Shown: positions 50,735-61,249 of the stretch, piece by piece | Layout: the number at the start of each line of letters is the position of its first letter | How positions within the stretch are numbered: the first letter of the stretch is position 1 | DNA from: Cymodocea nodosa | Taxonomy: Eukaryota; Streptophyta; Magnoliopsida; Alismatales; Cymodoceaceae | DNA length: 64,000 nucleotides | NCBI GenBank assembly: GCA_036874045.1 | Contig: JAZBRI010000003.1 | Coordinates: forward strand, 19,073,501-19,137,500 | Reading direction: 5' to 3' | Notes under the pieces: generated by a model | Database searches by the model: none | Told to the model about the DNA's origin: nothing | What the model saw: only the letters and a program-made list of their open reading frames with translations | Position numbers and translations under genes: made by a program

Positions 50735-53700
50735 TGTTAGGACCCTAGTATTTTGATAATGCAAAAACTTATGTGAGGAAACCAAATTGTATTTCACAGA
50801 TATGATAGCTCAGCAAAAGATCAGAAAGCAAACGAATAGATGAAGAAAGTTCCAAAAGATACTGCTATAGAGCTACAGGAAAATCGGACAGTTACAGGTC
50901 TAAGTATCCGAAGAGTAAAGCAATAGAAATACCATCAGATAGTAAGAAGGATAACTATCCAAATTTACAAAGCCTTTGAAGAGTTAAATGTGTTGAGTAT
51001 TTTTGTTTTGATGATGTGTGGTGAATGAAAATAATCATATTTGCTCAATTACTATTGCTTGTGAAAAGAAATTAAAATCATCAATTAATACAGAAAAAAC
51101 TTACTGATATAAATACTTGTCTGTATTGGATCTGAAATTAATAACTAGTCGTTTCGTTGCATTAATTTCTCATTTAGCTAAACGTTAAGTTAACGTGTGT
51201 TTTTATTGAAAAGCATGATATGTTTTAATGTTATATCTTCTGTATCATGAACAGTGCACGTTTAGACAACTCGTTAAGTTAGAGTTTTGTTTGTATAGAG
51301 GTCACGTGAGAACTCGTTAAGTTAGAGGCTTAAAGGTTAAAATAGGTCACGTGATAACTCGTTAAGTTAGTGAGTAAAAGAAGAGACGAACTCGTTAAGT
51401 TAGTGTTATACACGTGGTGAAATTATAAGTTACGAATGTTGTATTGTATCACGTGAGGTACACATGTTTAACTCGTTAAGTTAACATAACTAAACGAGTT
51501 GAGTTACTATATTGAACACTAAGGCAACGCGTTAGGTTAGCGTTATAAACTTAAGTTGTTATTTTTGCACGTGGTAAAATTCTTATTATAAAAACATTTG
51601 TTTATTACTGGTTCGTTGAGTTATCATAAAACAACGGAGATGGTTCGTTGAGTTATCATAACACAACGGAGATGGTTCGTTGAATTAGCATAACACCACA
51701 GACTTAGTTTATTGAGTTAGCTACAGTACTTGTCACGTGAAATGGCACATGAGGAACTCGTTAAGTTAGAAACGTTAAGTTATATATATACTTGTGTTAC
51801 TCGTTTAGTTAACATTAAAGTAACGACTTCTTATTACACTGATGAAAAACTTTTGGATGAGAAAGTTTATTTTGCAGGAAATTTTTTAGAGATCTAGGAC
51901 TGATGATTAAAGAAAATTCGAAATATAAACATGGGTTAGAACGTGTGTGTTTCGATGAAGGAAAAAGAAAAGACGTGGAGAAGTGGAAAACTGGTGGTGG
52001 TTAAACGTGAAGGATATGCATGAAATGAAGATACAGTATAAAAGGCATAGAATTCTCGTTGATCAATCCATCCTTGAACACAAAATGAAAAATCTTTTCA
52101 AGGATCAAACCATCCCTGCACACCAAAAGAAAAATCTTTTTCAGGGATCAAAAACACCTTCTCGGGGAAAATCTCTCAAGTGAAAGAAAGTTCAGTGAAG
52201 CATAAAAAGGTAAGATTTTCGTCACTAAAGTTTTGAAGTATTAGAAGAAAGCAAATTCGGTGAAGCATGAAAAGACAAGATATTCGTCACTGAAGAATTG
52301 CTGAAGAAGAAAAAGAAGAAGAAGAAAGATTTCAAACAGGGAGAAAAGTTTTAAATTCTGCAAATTAGTTTTCTCTATTTTTAGTTATGAAATTGTTTAG
52401 ATGATACATGGTATCGAAATATAATTGCATCTACAATTTCTGAGGAGAATTGAATTGTATATTGTAATTGAAACCTTGAATAAAAATGATTTTATGAAAA
52501 CAATGTCTCGACTTATTTTTGAGTTTTAAAGTTTCAATTATATTTCAAAAAATATTAAAAATACGCAATTCACCCCCTCTTGTGTAGCCATACGATCCTA
52601 CAAAATGATCGGACAGTTAAGAAAGATTGAATGATCGGAAAGTTAAGGAGTTAACTATCCGAAAGCTTAAAGGACTTTTTGGAGAGTTAGAAAGATAACT
52701 ATCCGACTTTTTCGGAGAGTTACAGGTATAATTATCCAAAAGTTAAGTCATTCAATTAACCATGTGTAGAAATACAGAACGGAAGCTTAAAGGACTTTTC
52801 AGAGAGTTAGATAACTATTCAGGTTTTTTTGTGAGTTACAGGTATAACTTTCCGAAACTTAAGTCACCTTATTATGCACGTGCAGAATGGAGAAGACGGC
52901 AGTTAAAAGCTTAAAAGGAAAAATCAGAGAGTTAGATAACTATCTGAAATTTCAGGAGTGTTTCAGTGAGTTACAGTTTAACTATTTGAAACTTAAGTCA
53001 TTGAATTTTCAACGTGCAGAAATCCAGACAGAAGCTTAAATGAGTTTTCGGAGAGTTAGAAAGCTAACTATCCGAAAAATAGGAATTTTCAGTAAGTTAC
53101 AATTTTAACTATCTAAAACTTAAGTTATTTTTTTATGCACGTGTAGAAATGAGAAGACAGCTATCAAAAGCTTAAAAGGAAAAATCGGAGAGTTACTGTA
53201 GCTAACTATCCGATAGTTAGAAGAATTTCGGTGAGTTACAACTGCAAGTATCCGAACTTTAAGTACTTCACGTGTATAACTTAAATCTCACGTGACAAAT
53301 AAACTTGAGTGGATTTTCGGTGAGTTACAATCATTCTTCGGAGAGTTACACAACTAATTATCTGAAAGGTTAAGTAAATCGAAAGAATATCTTGAAATAT
53401 CTTTCTGAATAGTAACTTACTGTATTTGGGACTGAAGTCAAATCAAGTACAACAGAATAAATCTGTTGAGGAGAAAATATGATCGTTGGATATTCAAGCA
53501 TATATACAATCAGATCATTCAGTATTCGAAAGGGAGTTGAGATGTGAGATTACAAATACAATTACATATAGAAATACAGTATATATTGCAGATCAATTAT
53601 TGATATAGAAGAAAGCTCAAATTCAGTTCAACATAAAATCGATTGAAAGCTGGATTTACAAGAAGATTCTAAAAGCTCTCCATGTGTTGATTGATCCAAG

Positions 53701-54134
53701 AAGGATCATTTGGTTCGTGGCTTCAACCTTAAAGCTTCATTCAGTTGTTGGTTTGAGTTTCGACCTGAAAACTCAAGAGGTTGATTTTTTGGAGTTTATA
53801 CCTGAAAACTTCTAAGTGTTGGTTTTTTGGAGTTTATACCTGAAAACTTTTGTGTGGTTGGTTCTTGCTTCGACCTGAAAGTAAGTGTGCAAGTGTGTAA
53901 GTGTTGTGACACTTAGTGAAGCCCAAGTGACCCTTGGGGGTGGACTAGCCGAGTTGGTGAACCACCTAAAATTCCCTTATGTTTCCTACTTTATTTCTGT
54001 TGTGCATGATATTTATATTTGATTATTATTTGTGCAAACTGATTAATCAAATTAGTTAGTAAAGTGAAAAATAGTCTTAAATTCACACTGTTCTCCATTC
54101 ATCCCCTCTCTGGTGAAGCCATACGTTTCTAACA
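50735..54134 (+). repeat. 3' LTR of the gag-only Copia element, interrupted
   Basis: 50735-50990 and 52603-54134 together match 45745-47563 end to end. Differences from the 5' LTR are mostly transitions (for example GGTAATGC against GATAATGC). The interruption is the family 2 solo LTR. The terminal TTTCTAACA abuts the ATATG duplication. Confidence 0.85.
50991..52602 (+). mobile_element. Solo LTR, family 2, nested, with perfect TSD
   Basis: 1612 bp, TGTTGAGTATT to CGATCCTACA, flanked by AAATG at 50986-50990 and 52603-52607. The unbroken sequence GAGTTAAATGATCGG in the 5' LTR (45991-46005) is the empty site. The left half is dense in CTCGTTAAGTTAG and CGTTGAGTTATCATAA units and has six CACGTG sites (51303-51739). 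CAGTATAAAAGG at about 52035 is a TATA box for the element. The frame at 51983-52183 lies over this promoter and is not credible. Confidence 0.92.
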
Positions 54135-55360
54135 ATATGTGTGGACCTATTATGAGTTCTTTTGAGGAAGATGAGTTTTATGCTGATGTGTTTTTAGTTG
54201 AGTCTTCCTAGCTACTTGGATTAATGCCTTGTTTCTTTTGCACCCATTTTTGAGTGATCCTAAGCTGAGTGCCATCATAATAATGGGTTGTTTTATAACC
54301 TTGAGGTGAGATAATTTGGATCAGCCCAAACTTTCATGAGAATCTGAAGGTTGTGTTTAGGACAGTTTTCAAGGTTATCACACTTGGTATGCTAAGAATG
54401 GTGTTGGGGTAAGTAGTTGGAGAAATAAGGTGTATACCATTATGAAATTAGTTAGTTTATGGTTAAAAGAAAAAAAAGTGTGATTTGAAAAAAAAAAGAA
54501 AAGAAAAGAAAAAAAAATAGAAAAAAGAGAGAAAAATATGAAGAAAAGAAAAAGGAAAGAAAGCAATAAAGTAAATAAGTTGGTTTATAGTCCAATGGGT
54601 AGTGAGAATGGTGTGGGGAGTGAATAAAGTTTCCCTTTTGTTATCAGTTTTTCCTTTCTTGAGTGTTGGGGGTTTGGCATATCAAGTGTGGTACCTTGTC
54701 GACTTGGATTAGACATTTTCCAACAGTTCTCATAGGAAGGAAGGAATCACTACCATTTTATGGTTATTGCATTTTTCATTATCGTGTGCCTTATATTCTC
54801 TTATGTGTAGTGAGGGTGAGAATCTTCTTGATGCAAGGCAAATGGTCCTAGTAGACAGGTGACTCCTTGAGCATGTTAGTGTTGACTTGTTGAAATTTAA
54901 AGAACTTGTGAGTTATTTTTCTTTTTGAGCCACCACCAATGCCCTAAGACCTTGATAGCGGTGATTGAGCCTAGCAACCTTGCACTTGAGCTTTAATCTC
55001 TCTCTTGTTTTATGTTTGTGTATTCTCTTTTTAGTGTTTTAATGTGTTATGTGTGGATTTTACATGGTTTTACTATGGTTTTGTTTTGTTTTGTTTTCAT
55101 TTGTATTGATTTAGACTTTGTGAGTATGTCTTCTGCAAGCCCTCTAGAGACAACACTCCGCCACTAGGGTGACCTAGGGGTTAAACGGCTTGTTGCATAA
55201 GCTAAATGCAGCCGCGATTCCTGCGAAAGTGAGTTAGGATTTCTATTATTAGTAGTTAGTTTTTGTTTTTAAATAAGTATGCCACCTTGTCAACTGTGTT
55301 TATCTTTTAGACTTCTAGCTAGTTATGCTAGGGACTAGCATAATTTAGGCTTGGGGGTTT
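54135..55360 (+). other. Athila 3' internal region, resumed after the insertion
   Basis: Continuation of 45133-45744. It reads TGTGGACCTATTATGAGTTC and ends at the G-tract before the LTR. A purine-rich AAAAGAAAAG stretch lies at 54466-54570. There is no credible coding frame; an env-like ORF is not recognisable. Confidence 0.5.
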
Positions 55361-57400
55361 TGTAGAGTCATAATTTATGCATATTTTATATAGTTAATTG
55401 ATGCATTTTATGTGCTTAAAGTCATATACTCTTAAGTGTTTAATGAAGATTTAAGTTATAATGCATTCTAGGCAAATAATGTAGTTATGGGCTTAAATGA
55501 AGAAAGTAATGCATAAATGAGACTCTATTTGTTATTTAGCATTTCATGTAAACACATTTACATCTTGGTGGCAATACAATTGCATTTTATTAAGTAGATT
55601 AAATTTACTTTAGCACTTAGGATTAATTATTTAAATAAGTACATGGGTATTTCTAGAATTCAATGAAAAATGTGATTTTTGGCCCTTTTGAAGTATCCAT
55701 GTTTAGGAATATATCTTATCTTATTTCTTGAGTGTTTTAATGTATTTGTTTGAGTTTTATAGGTTGAAGAATAAGAAAAATAAAGCAAATCAAGATAGGA
55801 GGAATCTTGGCCCTTGGATTGAAGATCAAAGGTAGAGATCAAGTTCCACCACTTGGAGCCTCTATAAAAGGAGAGGCAAGGCCAACAATTCCCCTCTCTT
55901 GGACGAGCTTTCTCCCAATCTCAATCTTGAAAGTCGTCAGCCCCTCTCCCTCCCTCAAGAACTCGTGGAAGGTGGTGTTTCTCCCCCCTCTTGTGGAGCT
56001 CCAAGGTGGAAGACAAAGTTCGGCCAACCTCTTCTTCTCCTCTCTTGGTGGTTGCTAGTAGGAGGACGACTAGGGCATCTTTTCCAAACCTTGTGGGTGC
56101 TGTTTGGAGCACATCTGAAGTCGTGCAATTGTCTCCCCTCTTCCATGGATCAGTCCTAGTAGAAGAAAGGCAAGGATTGTGAACTTTAGGTGGATGACTA
56201 CTTGTTTCTTGGTGTTTGGTGGTGTTTGAAGACTTCCCGCTTCCGGAAGGGAACTTGTGTGGTGACAGCCACGAATTTCTTGGCTAGGAGGACGGCTAGG
56301 AGCACATCTCATGCACCATTCTTCTCCAAAACAAGTTTGCACTTCAAGGTAAAAAGGGTTGTATTGGTTTAGCTCTTTAGGTTTTCATTTTCTTGTTTAA
56401 AGTTGAGTTCTTTGTAATTTCAATAGGTTAATGGTAGATTTAGGGTTAGCTGTAATGTTACATTATAGTTTATTCATAGAACTTTAATTTTAGTAGCATA
56501 TTATGTTTATTTTGAATGAATGGAAGCAAATTTGGTTTGAATCTTGTACATATGTGAATATTTGTATGCTAACAAAGCTAATTTGTGGATGTTTATCGTT
56601 GGTTTAGAATCCTGTAAATTTGACGATTTTGTTTAGGTCATAACTCACTGATCCAGTGATGTTTTACTTTAGTTTTTGATTCTATTGTGTAGAACTTCGA
56701 GTGTAATTTACTCCTGTATAGTTTTTAGAATTTTTCCAATCGATTTGTACAGGCTTTCCAATTTATTTCGTTGATGTTGCATGTGGCGCATCCTGGCATT
56801 TTTCACCCAATTTTTGCTTCAGTGCCGAATTCAATATCTTTTTTTCTACAACATGAAATTGACCTCTGTAAATTTTCACTGTTAGATGAATGAGTTAAGT
56901 TTCGAAGCACACTGATTTTGCAGACTTTCATGAAGATTTGAAATCTTATGCCATTTTTAGTAACTGTGCGCAATTCAGGGATGTTAATTGCCAGTCTGCA
57001 CGTTTGTAGGAAAAGCATTTCCGACGCTTGACTATTTCAGATCTTTTAATGAAATCAGTGGGGTTGTAAAGTTAATCCAATGAGTACTCATTATGATATT
57101 TTTACTGTATTTTACCTTTGAGATACTGAGAGGAGGATATGTGTGAACTTGACTGAATTTTGAGATTCTGTGCTGTAGTGATTTAGTGTTTTATGAATGA
57201 AAATGAGGAATTTATACTCTATTGAGTGAATTTTTGATAAATTTTGAATCACTTGTAATTATTATTATTTTTGCACCTTAGAAATATTTTATAAAAACCA
57301 AATCCTTGTGGATTCGACTTGTACTTGCCGGAGTATATTACAATTGCACTGTGCGCTTGTGGTTATTTTAAAATGAGTTTTGAGTTTAATGTTTTGTTCA
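55361..57400 (+). mobile_element. Athila-type LTR
   Basis: Starts TGTAGAGTCATAA immediately after a G-rich tract (GGCTTGGGGGTTTT). TATAAAAG at 55863-55870 is the promoter, followed by a GC-rich transcribed leader of about 300 bp; the frames on both strands there (55807-56372) reflect its composition. The right end has the Athila signature GTGGATTCGACTTGTACTTG (57309) and GCACTGTGCGCTTGTGG. The right boundary is uncertain by about 50 bp because no PBS or target duplication was recognised. Confidence 0.65.
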
Positions 57401-57439
57401 TTTTGGTCCCTTTGTGAGTTTTAAGATCTTATTTTGGGA

Positions 57440-58986
57440 ACAACAAAAACCTCAATAGCAGACCAGAAGCCGTATATTGGTTTGGAGCTATGCAAGAAGA
57501 ACTACAATCTTTGCATAAGAATAGGACTTGGGAGTTGGTAAAATGTTCCAAAGATAGGAATGTTGTTGGTTGCAAATGGGTGTTCAAAAGGAAATCAAGA
57601 ACGCAGGGCAACCTTGGAATACAATACAAGGCAAGATTGGTAGCAAAAGGGTTTTCACAGAAGGAGGGTGTGGACTTCAATAAAGTCTTTGCTCCAGTAG
57701 TTAGACACACCTCCATTCGAGTCCTTTTGGTAATTGTTGCAGTAAAAGATTTAGAACTTGAACAGTTGGATGTGAAAATAGCTTTCTTGCATGGTGATTT
57801 AGATGAGGACATCTAGATAGAACAGCCAATAGGTTTTGCAGAAAGAGGTAGATCAGACCTCATTTGTAAGTTGGAAAAATCTTTGTGTGGGCTGAAATAG
57901 TCTCCCAAGCAGTGGTATAAAAGATTTGATTCTTTTATCACAAATGTTGGTTTTGTTAGAAGTAGTTTTGATTCATGTGTCTATATTAAACAAATTAAAG
58001 AAGAATTTATTTACTTGCTCTTGTATGTGGATGACATTTTGATTGCAGCCAAAGATGTCAATGAAATACAGGTTTTGAAAGACACATTGAAATCTGAATT
58101 TGCAATGAAGGATTTAGGACCGGTAGGTAAAATCCTTGGGATGGAGATTTATCGTGACAGGAACATTAGAAGATTATTTCTCCATTAGCACAGTTATGTT
58201 CTGAAGATTTTGAGTAAGTTTGGCTTGGCTTCAAGCAAGGCCATTGGAACGCCCTATGATAGGAACCTACAATTATCAATTGCTATGACACCTCAAACGC
58301 AATCAGAAAAGGAGTACATGAAGAAAGTTCCATATTCACAGGCAGTTGGCAGTCTCATGTATGCCATGGTTTGTACTCGCCCAGATCTTGCTTACCCTCT
58401 TAGTGTTGTAAGCAGGTTTATGTCGAATCTAGGGAAGAGTCATTGGTAAGCCGTGAAAAGGATCTTTAGGTACTTGAATGGCACGTCTGATGTAGGACTG
58501 ATTTATGGTGTTAAACATAACTCTAGTATGGCTGGATATTCAGATTCAGATTTTGTAGGTGATGTTGATCAGCGTAGATCCTTAACAAGATATCTCTTCA
58601 CATTGGCAGATTCCATTATTAGTTGGAAATCTACTCTACAACCTACTATATCTTTATCCACCACAGAGGCTGAGTATATGGCGATGACAGAAGCTGCAAA
58701 AGAAGGTATTTGGCTGAAGGGGTTACTTGGAGACTTTGGTCTGTGATATGATAAAGCAGAAATTTTCTGTGACAGTCTCAGTGCCATCAGCTTAACGAAG
58801 GATAATGTCTTTCATGACAGGACAAAGCACATTGATGTTTGTTATCACTTTCTTAGAACAGAAGATCGCGTGAAGATTTTGAAGATCAACACACATGACA
58901 ATCCAGCCGATATGTTTACGAAAGGCATTCTTGAAAGCAAGTTTAAGCATTGCTTAGACTTACTTAATGTGTTTGCTTATAGTTGA
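57440..58986 (+). pseudogene. Ty1/Copia reverse transcriptase and RNase H fragment
   Basis: One frame to TGA 58984-58986, broken by five stops (57814, 57898, about 58186, 58447, 58744). RT: MQEELQSLHKNRTWELV, GCKWVFKRK, YKARLVAKGFSQ, QLDVKIAFLHGDLDE, and the catalytic YVDD in LLLYVDDILIA (near 58027). RNase H: YSDSDFVGD (first Asp), SLSTTEAEYMA (catalytic Glu), FCDSLSAISLTKD, RTKHIDVCYHFLR and NPADMFTKG. Gag, protease and integrase are missing at the left, where the Athila LTR abuts. No 3' LTR follows. It is therefore a truncated copy. Confidence 0.85.
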
Positions 58987-59319
58987 CCATTTGGGTCTTT
59001 TGAAGATGGAAATTTGTTTGGTTCTAGGTGAAGTTTGTAAATTCAAGACAATACCAAATAATTTAGACAACAAATAAGCACAAAATTTGTTATCCCAAAG
59101 CTGCGGATGAATCTTTCATTCAAAATATCCCAACTAACAAATGCAGCTACCAAATTCAAAAGATCACTTGCAAAGAATAAAAAACAAACAAAGATGAGCC
59201 AAGATCACACGTATTGTCTCAAAATTCCCAAAGAACTTCAAAGAATTCCAAAGAACTAGCCACACTTGATCTACCCAAAAAGGCTGAAAAAGAATTCCGC
59301 AAAATCACAACAACAAACT
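58987..59319. other. Spacer between two retroelement fragments
   Basis: No frame or family signature. It could be the interior or missing 3' part of the minus-strand element to the right. Confidence 0.35.
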
Positions 59320-60206
59320 TCAAAAGTTATGATAGGAATTCTTACTACTCGTTTCACCAATGTGGAAACAATAGATGACCAAGTGCATGTTGACAGCTTC
59401 AAGATCGCAGGCGTCGAACAAGAATTCCAACCACTGATGCTTTGTCACGAACACAAATCGCAAGCAAAGATCGCGTGAGCAAACCGCAAGCGCTGGTGTC
59501 GAACAAAGAACGCAAGCGTTGATACGTGAATGTTGGCGTCCAGCAGAATGCAAGAAATCATGCACGGGCATTGGCGCAGGCAACACCGCAGACAAATGCA
59601 CGTAGATGCTAGCATCGGGCGAGGATGCGAGCGGTTGCGTGGGCAGAGACGCGGACGTTGGCGCGGGCAAGAATGCGGGCGAATGCACGCGTTGGGCATG
59701 GGCGTCGAGCATCGGGCGTGGGCGTCGGCGCAGGTGTTGGGCGCGGGCGTTGGGCGTAGGTGTCGGGCGTTGGGTGCGGGCGTCGAGCGTGGGCGTTAAG
59801 CGCGGGCGTGGGCGTCGGCTCGTGCGTTGACCAAGATCTTTCTTTTCTTCTTTCAAGCCTAATCCACGGGCAACTCCTTAAGCTTCGCTCTGATACCACT
59901 TGTTATGCGAAGAGAAGTGCGAAAAGGGAGAAGCTTGGACTCGTGGAGAAGAAAGAAGAAGACAAAAGGAAAAAAACGTGTGAAGCAAATGCAAAAACAC
60001 CAAGGTTTAACGTGGTTCCCCAATTGGGTACGTCTACGGATGGAGCTCAACTGAATGATTCTCTAGGTGATCACAAAGGGATACACGATTCAACATCACC
60101 TTTAAGCACATGTTGGGGGTCTATTTATAACATTTGTGTACCCCCAAGTGGCTAAGGACAAAACTACCCCTATATGTAACAAACTAATTCAAGACACATA
60201 ATAACA
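59320..60206 (-). mobile_element. One end of a small LTR retroelement, antisense
   Basis: A 306-bp LTR at 59901-60206 (reversed; TGTTATGCGAA to ATAATAACA) is followed, reading leftward, by the PBS TGGTATCAGAGC at 59887-59898. A 178-codon frame starts at 59856, just inside the PBS, and ends at 59320. The first two thirds of that frame are Arg/Pro/Thr/Ala-rich and come from a GC-rich minisatellite of CGTCGGGCGTGGG-like units (about 59560-59830). The remainder has no recognised domain. The LTR carries the TTTAACGTGGTTCCCC block seen in several Copia LTRs. No 3' LTR was found, so the element is truncated. Short LTRs plus no gag-pol recall TRIM/SMART-type elements, but a deleted ordinary Copia element is equally possible. 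Confidence 0.6.
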
Positions 60207-60239
60207 AATCTCTTCTTGATGTTTAGGCACTATCTCTTT

Positions 60240-61090
60240 TCCTTTTCTTCTTCTGATTAATTGTGCCTGGTCTTCCTCCTCTTCTTCTGAGATTAAATCT
60301 ACAAAAATTGGCTCTACAGGCCTTTGAGCCACAAGTACTAGCTCTTCCTATTTAACTTTTTCCATAATGACTGGTCTCGAAGGACCAACTTTAGCTCCTC
60401 TTGCAGTAGGTCTAGTAGTGGCTTCTTGATGTTGTTCCACTTTAATTTTATATTGAGCTTTCAACTTTTTTGCAACCCTATTTTTGCACTATGCATCAAA
60501 CACTAGATGTGCTATAGCTACTGCCAACTCTTCTAGTTCTCCTTGGTCTTTTCAATTTGAACCAATTCTTGGAATTCTTTTATTTCTTCCTTAGTAGAAG
60601 GCCCCAAAATTGTTGCTCTTTCTAACGGCCTTGGTGGTGGAACTGAAGGTCCTGGTTGCTGTTCCTTAGGGACAGGTCTTTTAGTAGTCGACTCCTCTTG
60701 TTCTTCAGTTGCTTATTCTTCATTTTCTTTCCTTTATTACTCCTAGATTTCCCACTGAGCCCGTCTACCTATGCACGTTTTGAACCAGAGTTAGGACTTA
60801 CGTTGGATTAGTTCTAGGGCAACTTCGTTATTTGGCCTAATTCTTCTCTCTCTACTTACAGCAACTTCCATAGCCACTCTGATTATTGTTTCCATAATCT
60901 AAGGTATTTGTATACCTAAATCTACTAACACTTTCCTCCAATAGAAAAGGTTAGATTCTACCTTTTGTAGTTCTTTTTCTCTCGTCGTATTCTTGATTTT
61001 TTACCTTGTGTGCCATTCCTCTGAATCTTTAAGAAATTCTGACGTGTCAATTGCATTTTCCCAGAACTCGAGTGTCATCTTCCTCATTGT
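60240..61090 (-). pseudogene. Decayed ORF in the 3' region of the minus-strand Athila element
   Basis: Minus-strand pieces from about 61085 read MRKMTLEFWENAIDTSEF, then REKELQKVESNLFYWRKVL, IRVAMEVAVSRERRIRPNN, and further on a Pro/Glu-rich tail (PVPKEQQPGPSVPPPRPLE, then IKEFQELVQIEKTKENQEN). Stops interrupt it. It lies downstream of pol on the same strand, where Athila elements carry their extra ORF, but I recognise no transmembrane segment or env family, so the function is unknown. Confidence 0.4.
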
Positions 61091-61249
61091 GGAGTTACAC
61101 AATGGAACGAAATCACTCTAATCTCTACTATTCTAAGTTTTAAATGATTCTGCGGATAATGCCCCCAAACCCTAAGTTTAGTATAAATAAGCCCTAAGTT
61201 TAGGCAGGTAATCGGGTCACTTCCCACGCAAAACTCTCGCTCTCTCATC

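Larger units (their letters stand above)
45745..54134 (+). mobile_element. Gag-only Copia element (TR-GAG-like), 8.4 kb with nested LTR
   Basis: A complete structural unit: 5' LTR 45745-47563, PBS 47566-47577, gag 47616-49142, non-coding region, PPT 50721-50734, 3' LTR 50735-54134. It is flanked by identical ATATG (45740-45744 and 54135-54139), a perfect 5-bp target duplication. It inserted into the Athila 3' region. There is no protease, integrase, RT or RNase H in the 1.6 kb after gag, so it would have relied on enzymes of a partner element. Removing the nested solo LTR and its duplicated target leaves about 6.8 kb. The two LTRs differ at many positions, so it is not recent. Confidence 0.85.

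Noticed and set aside
51200..51830. CRISPR-like array of regularly spaced short repeats
   Set aside because: The GTTAAGTTAG units are degenerate, irregularly spaced and lie inside a plant LTR with a target-site duplication.
55807..56372. Cluster of overlapping frames on both strands
   Set aside because: They lie in the GC-rich transcribed part of the Athila-type LTR just after its TATA box, and none resembles a known protein.
59530..60155. Plus-strand Arg/Gly/Ala-rich frames
   Set aside because: They are by-products of the GC-rich minisatellite read in several frames; the 3' part crosses the PBS and LTR.
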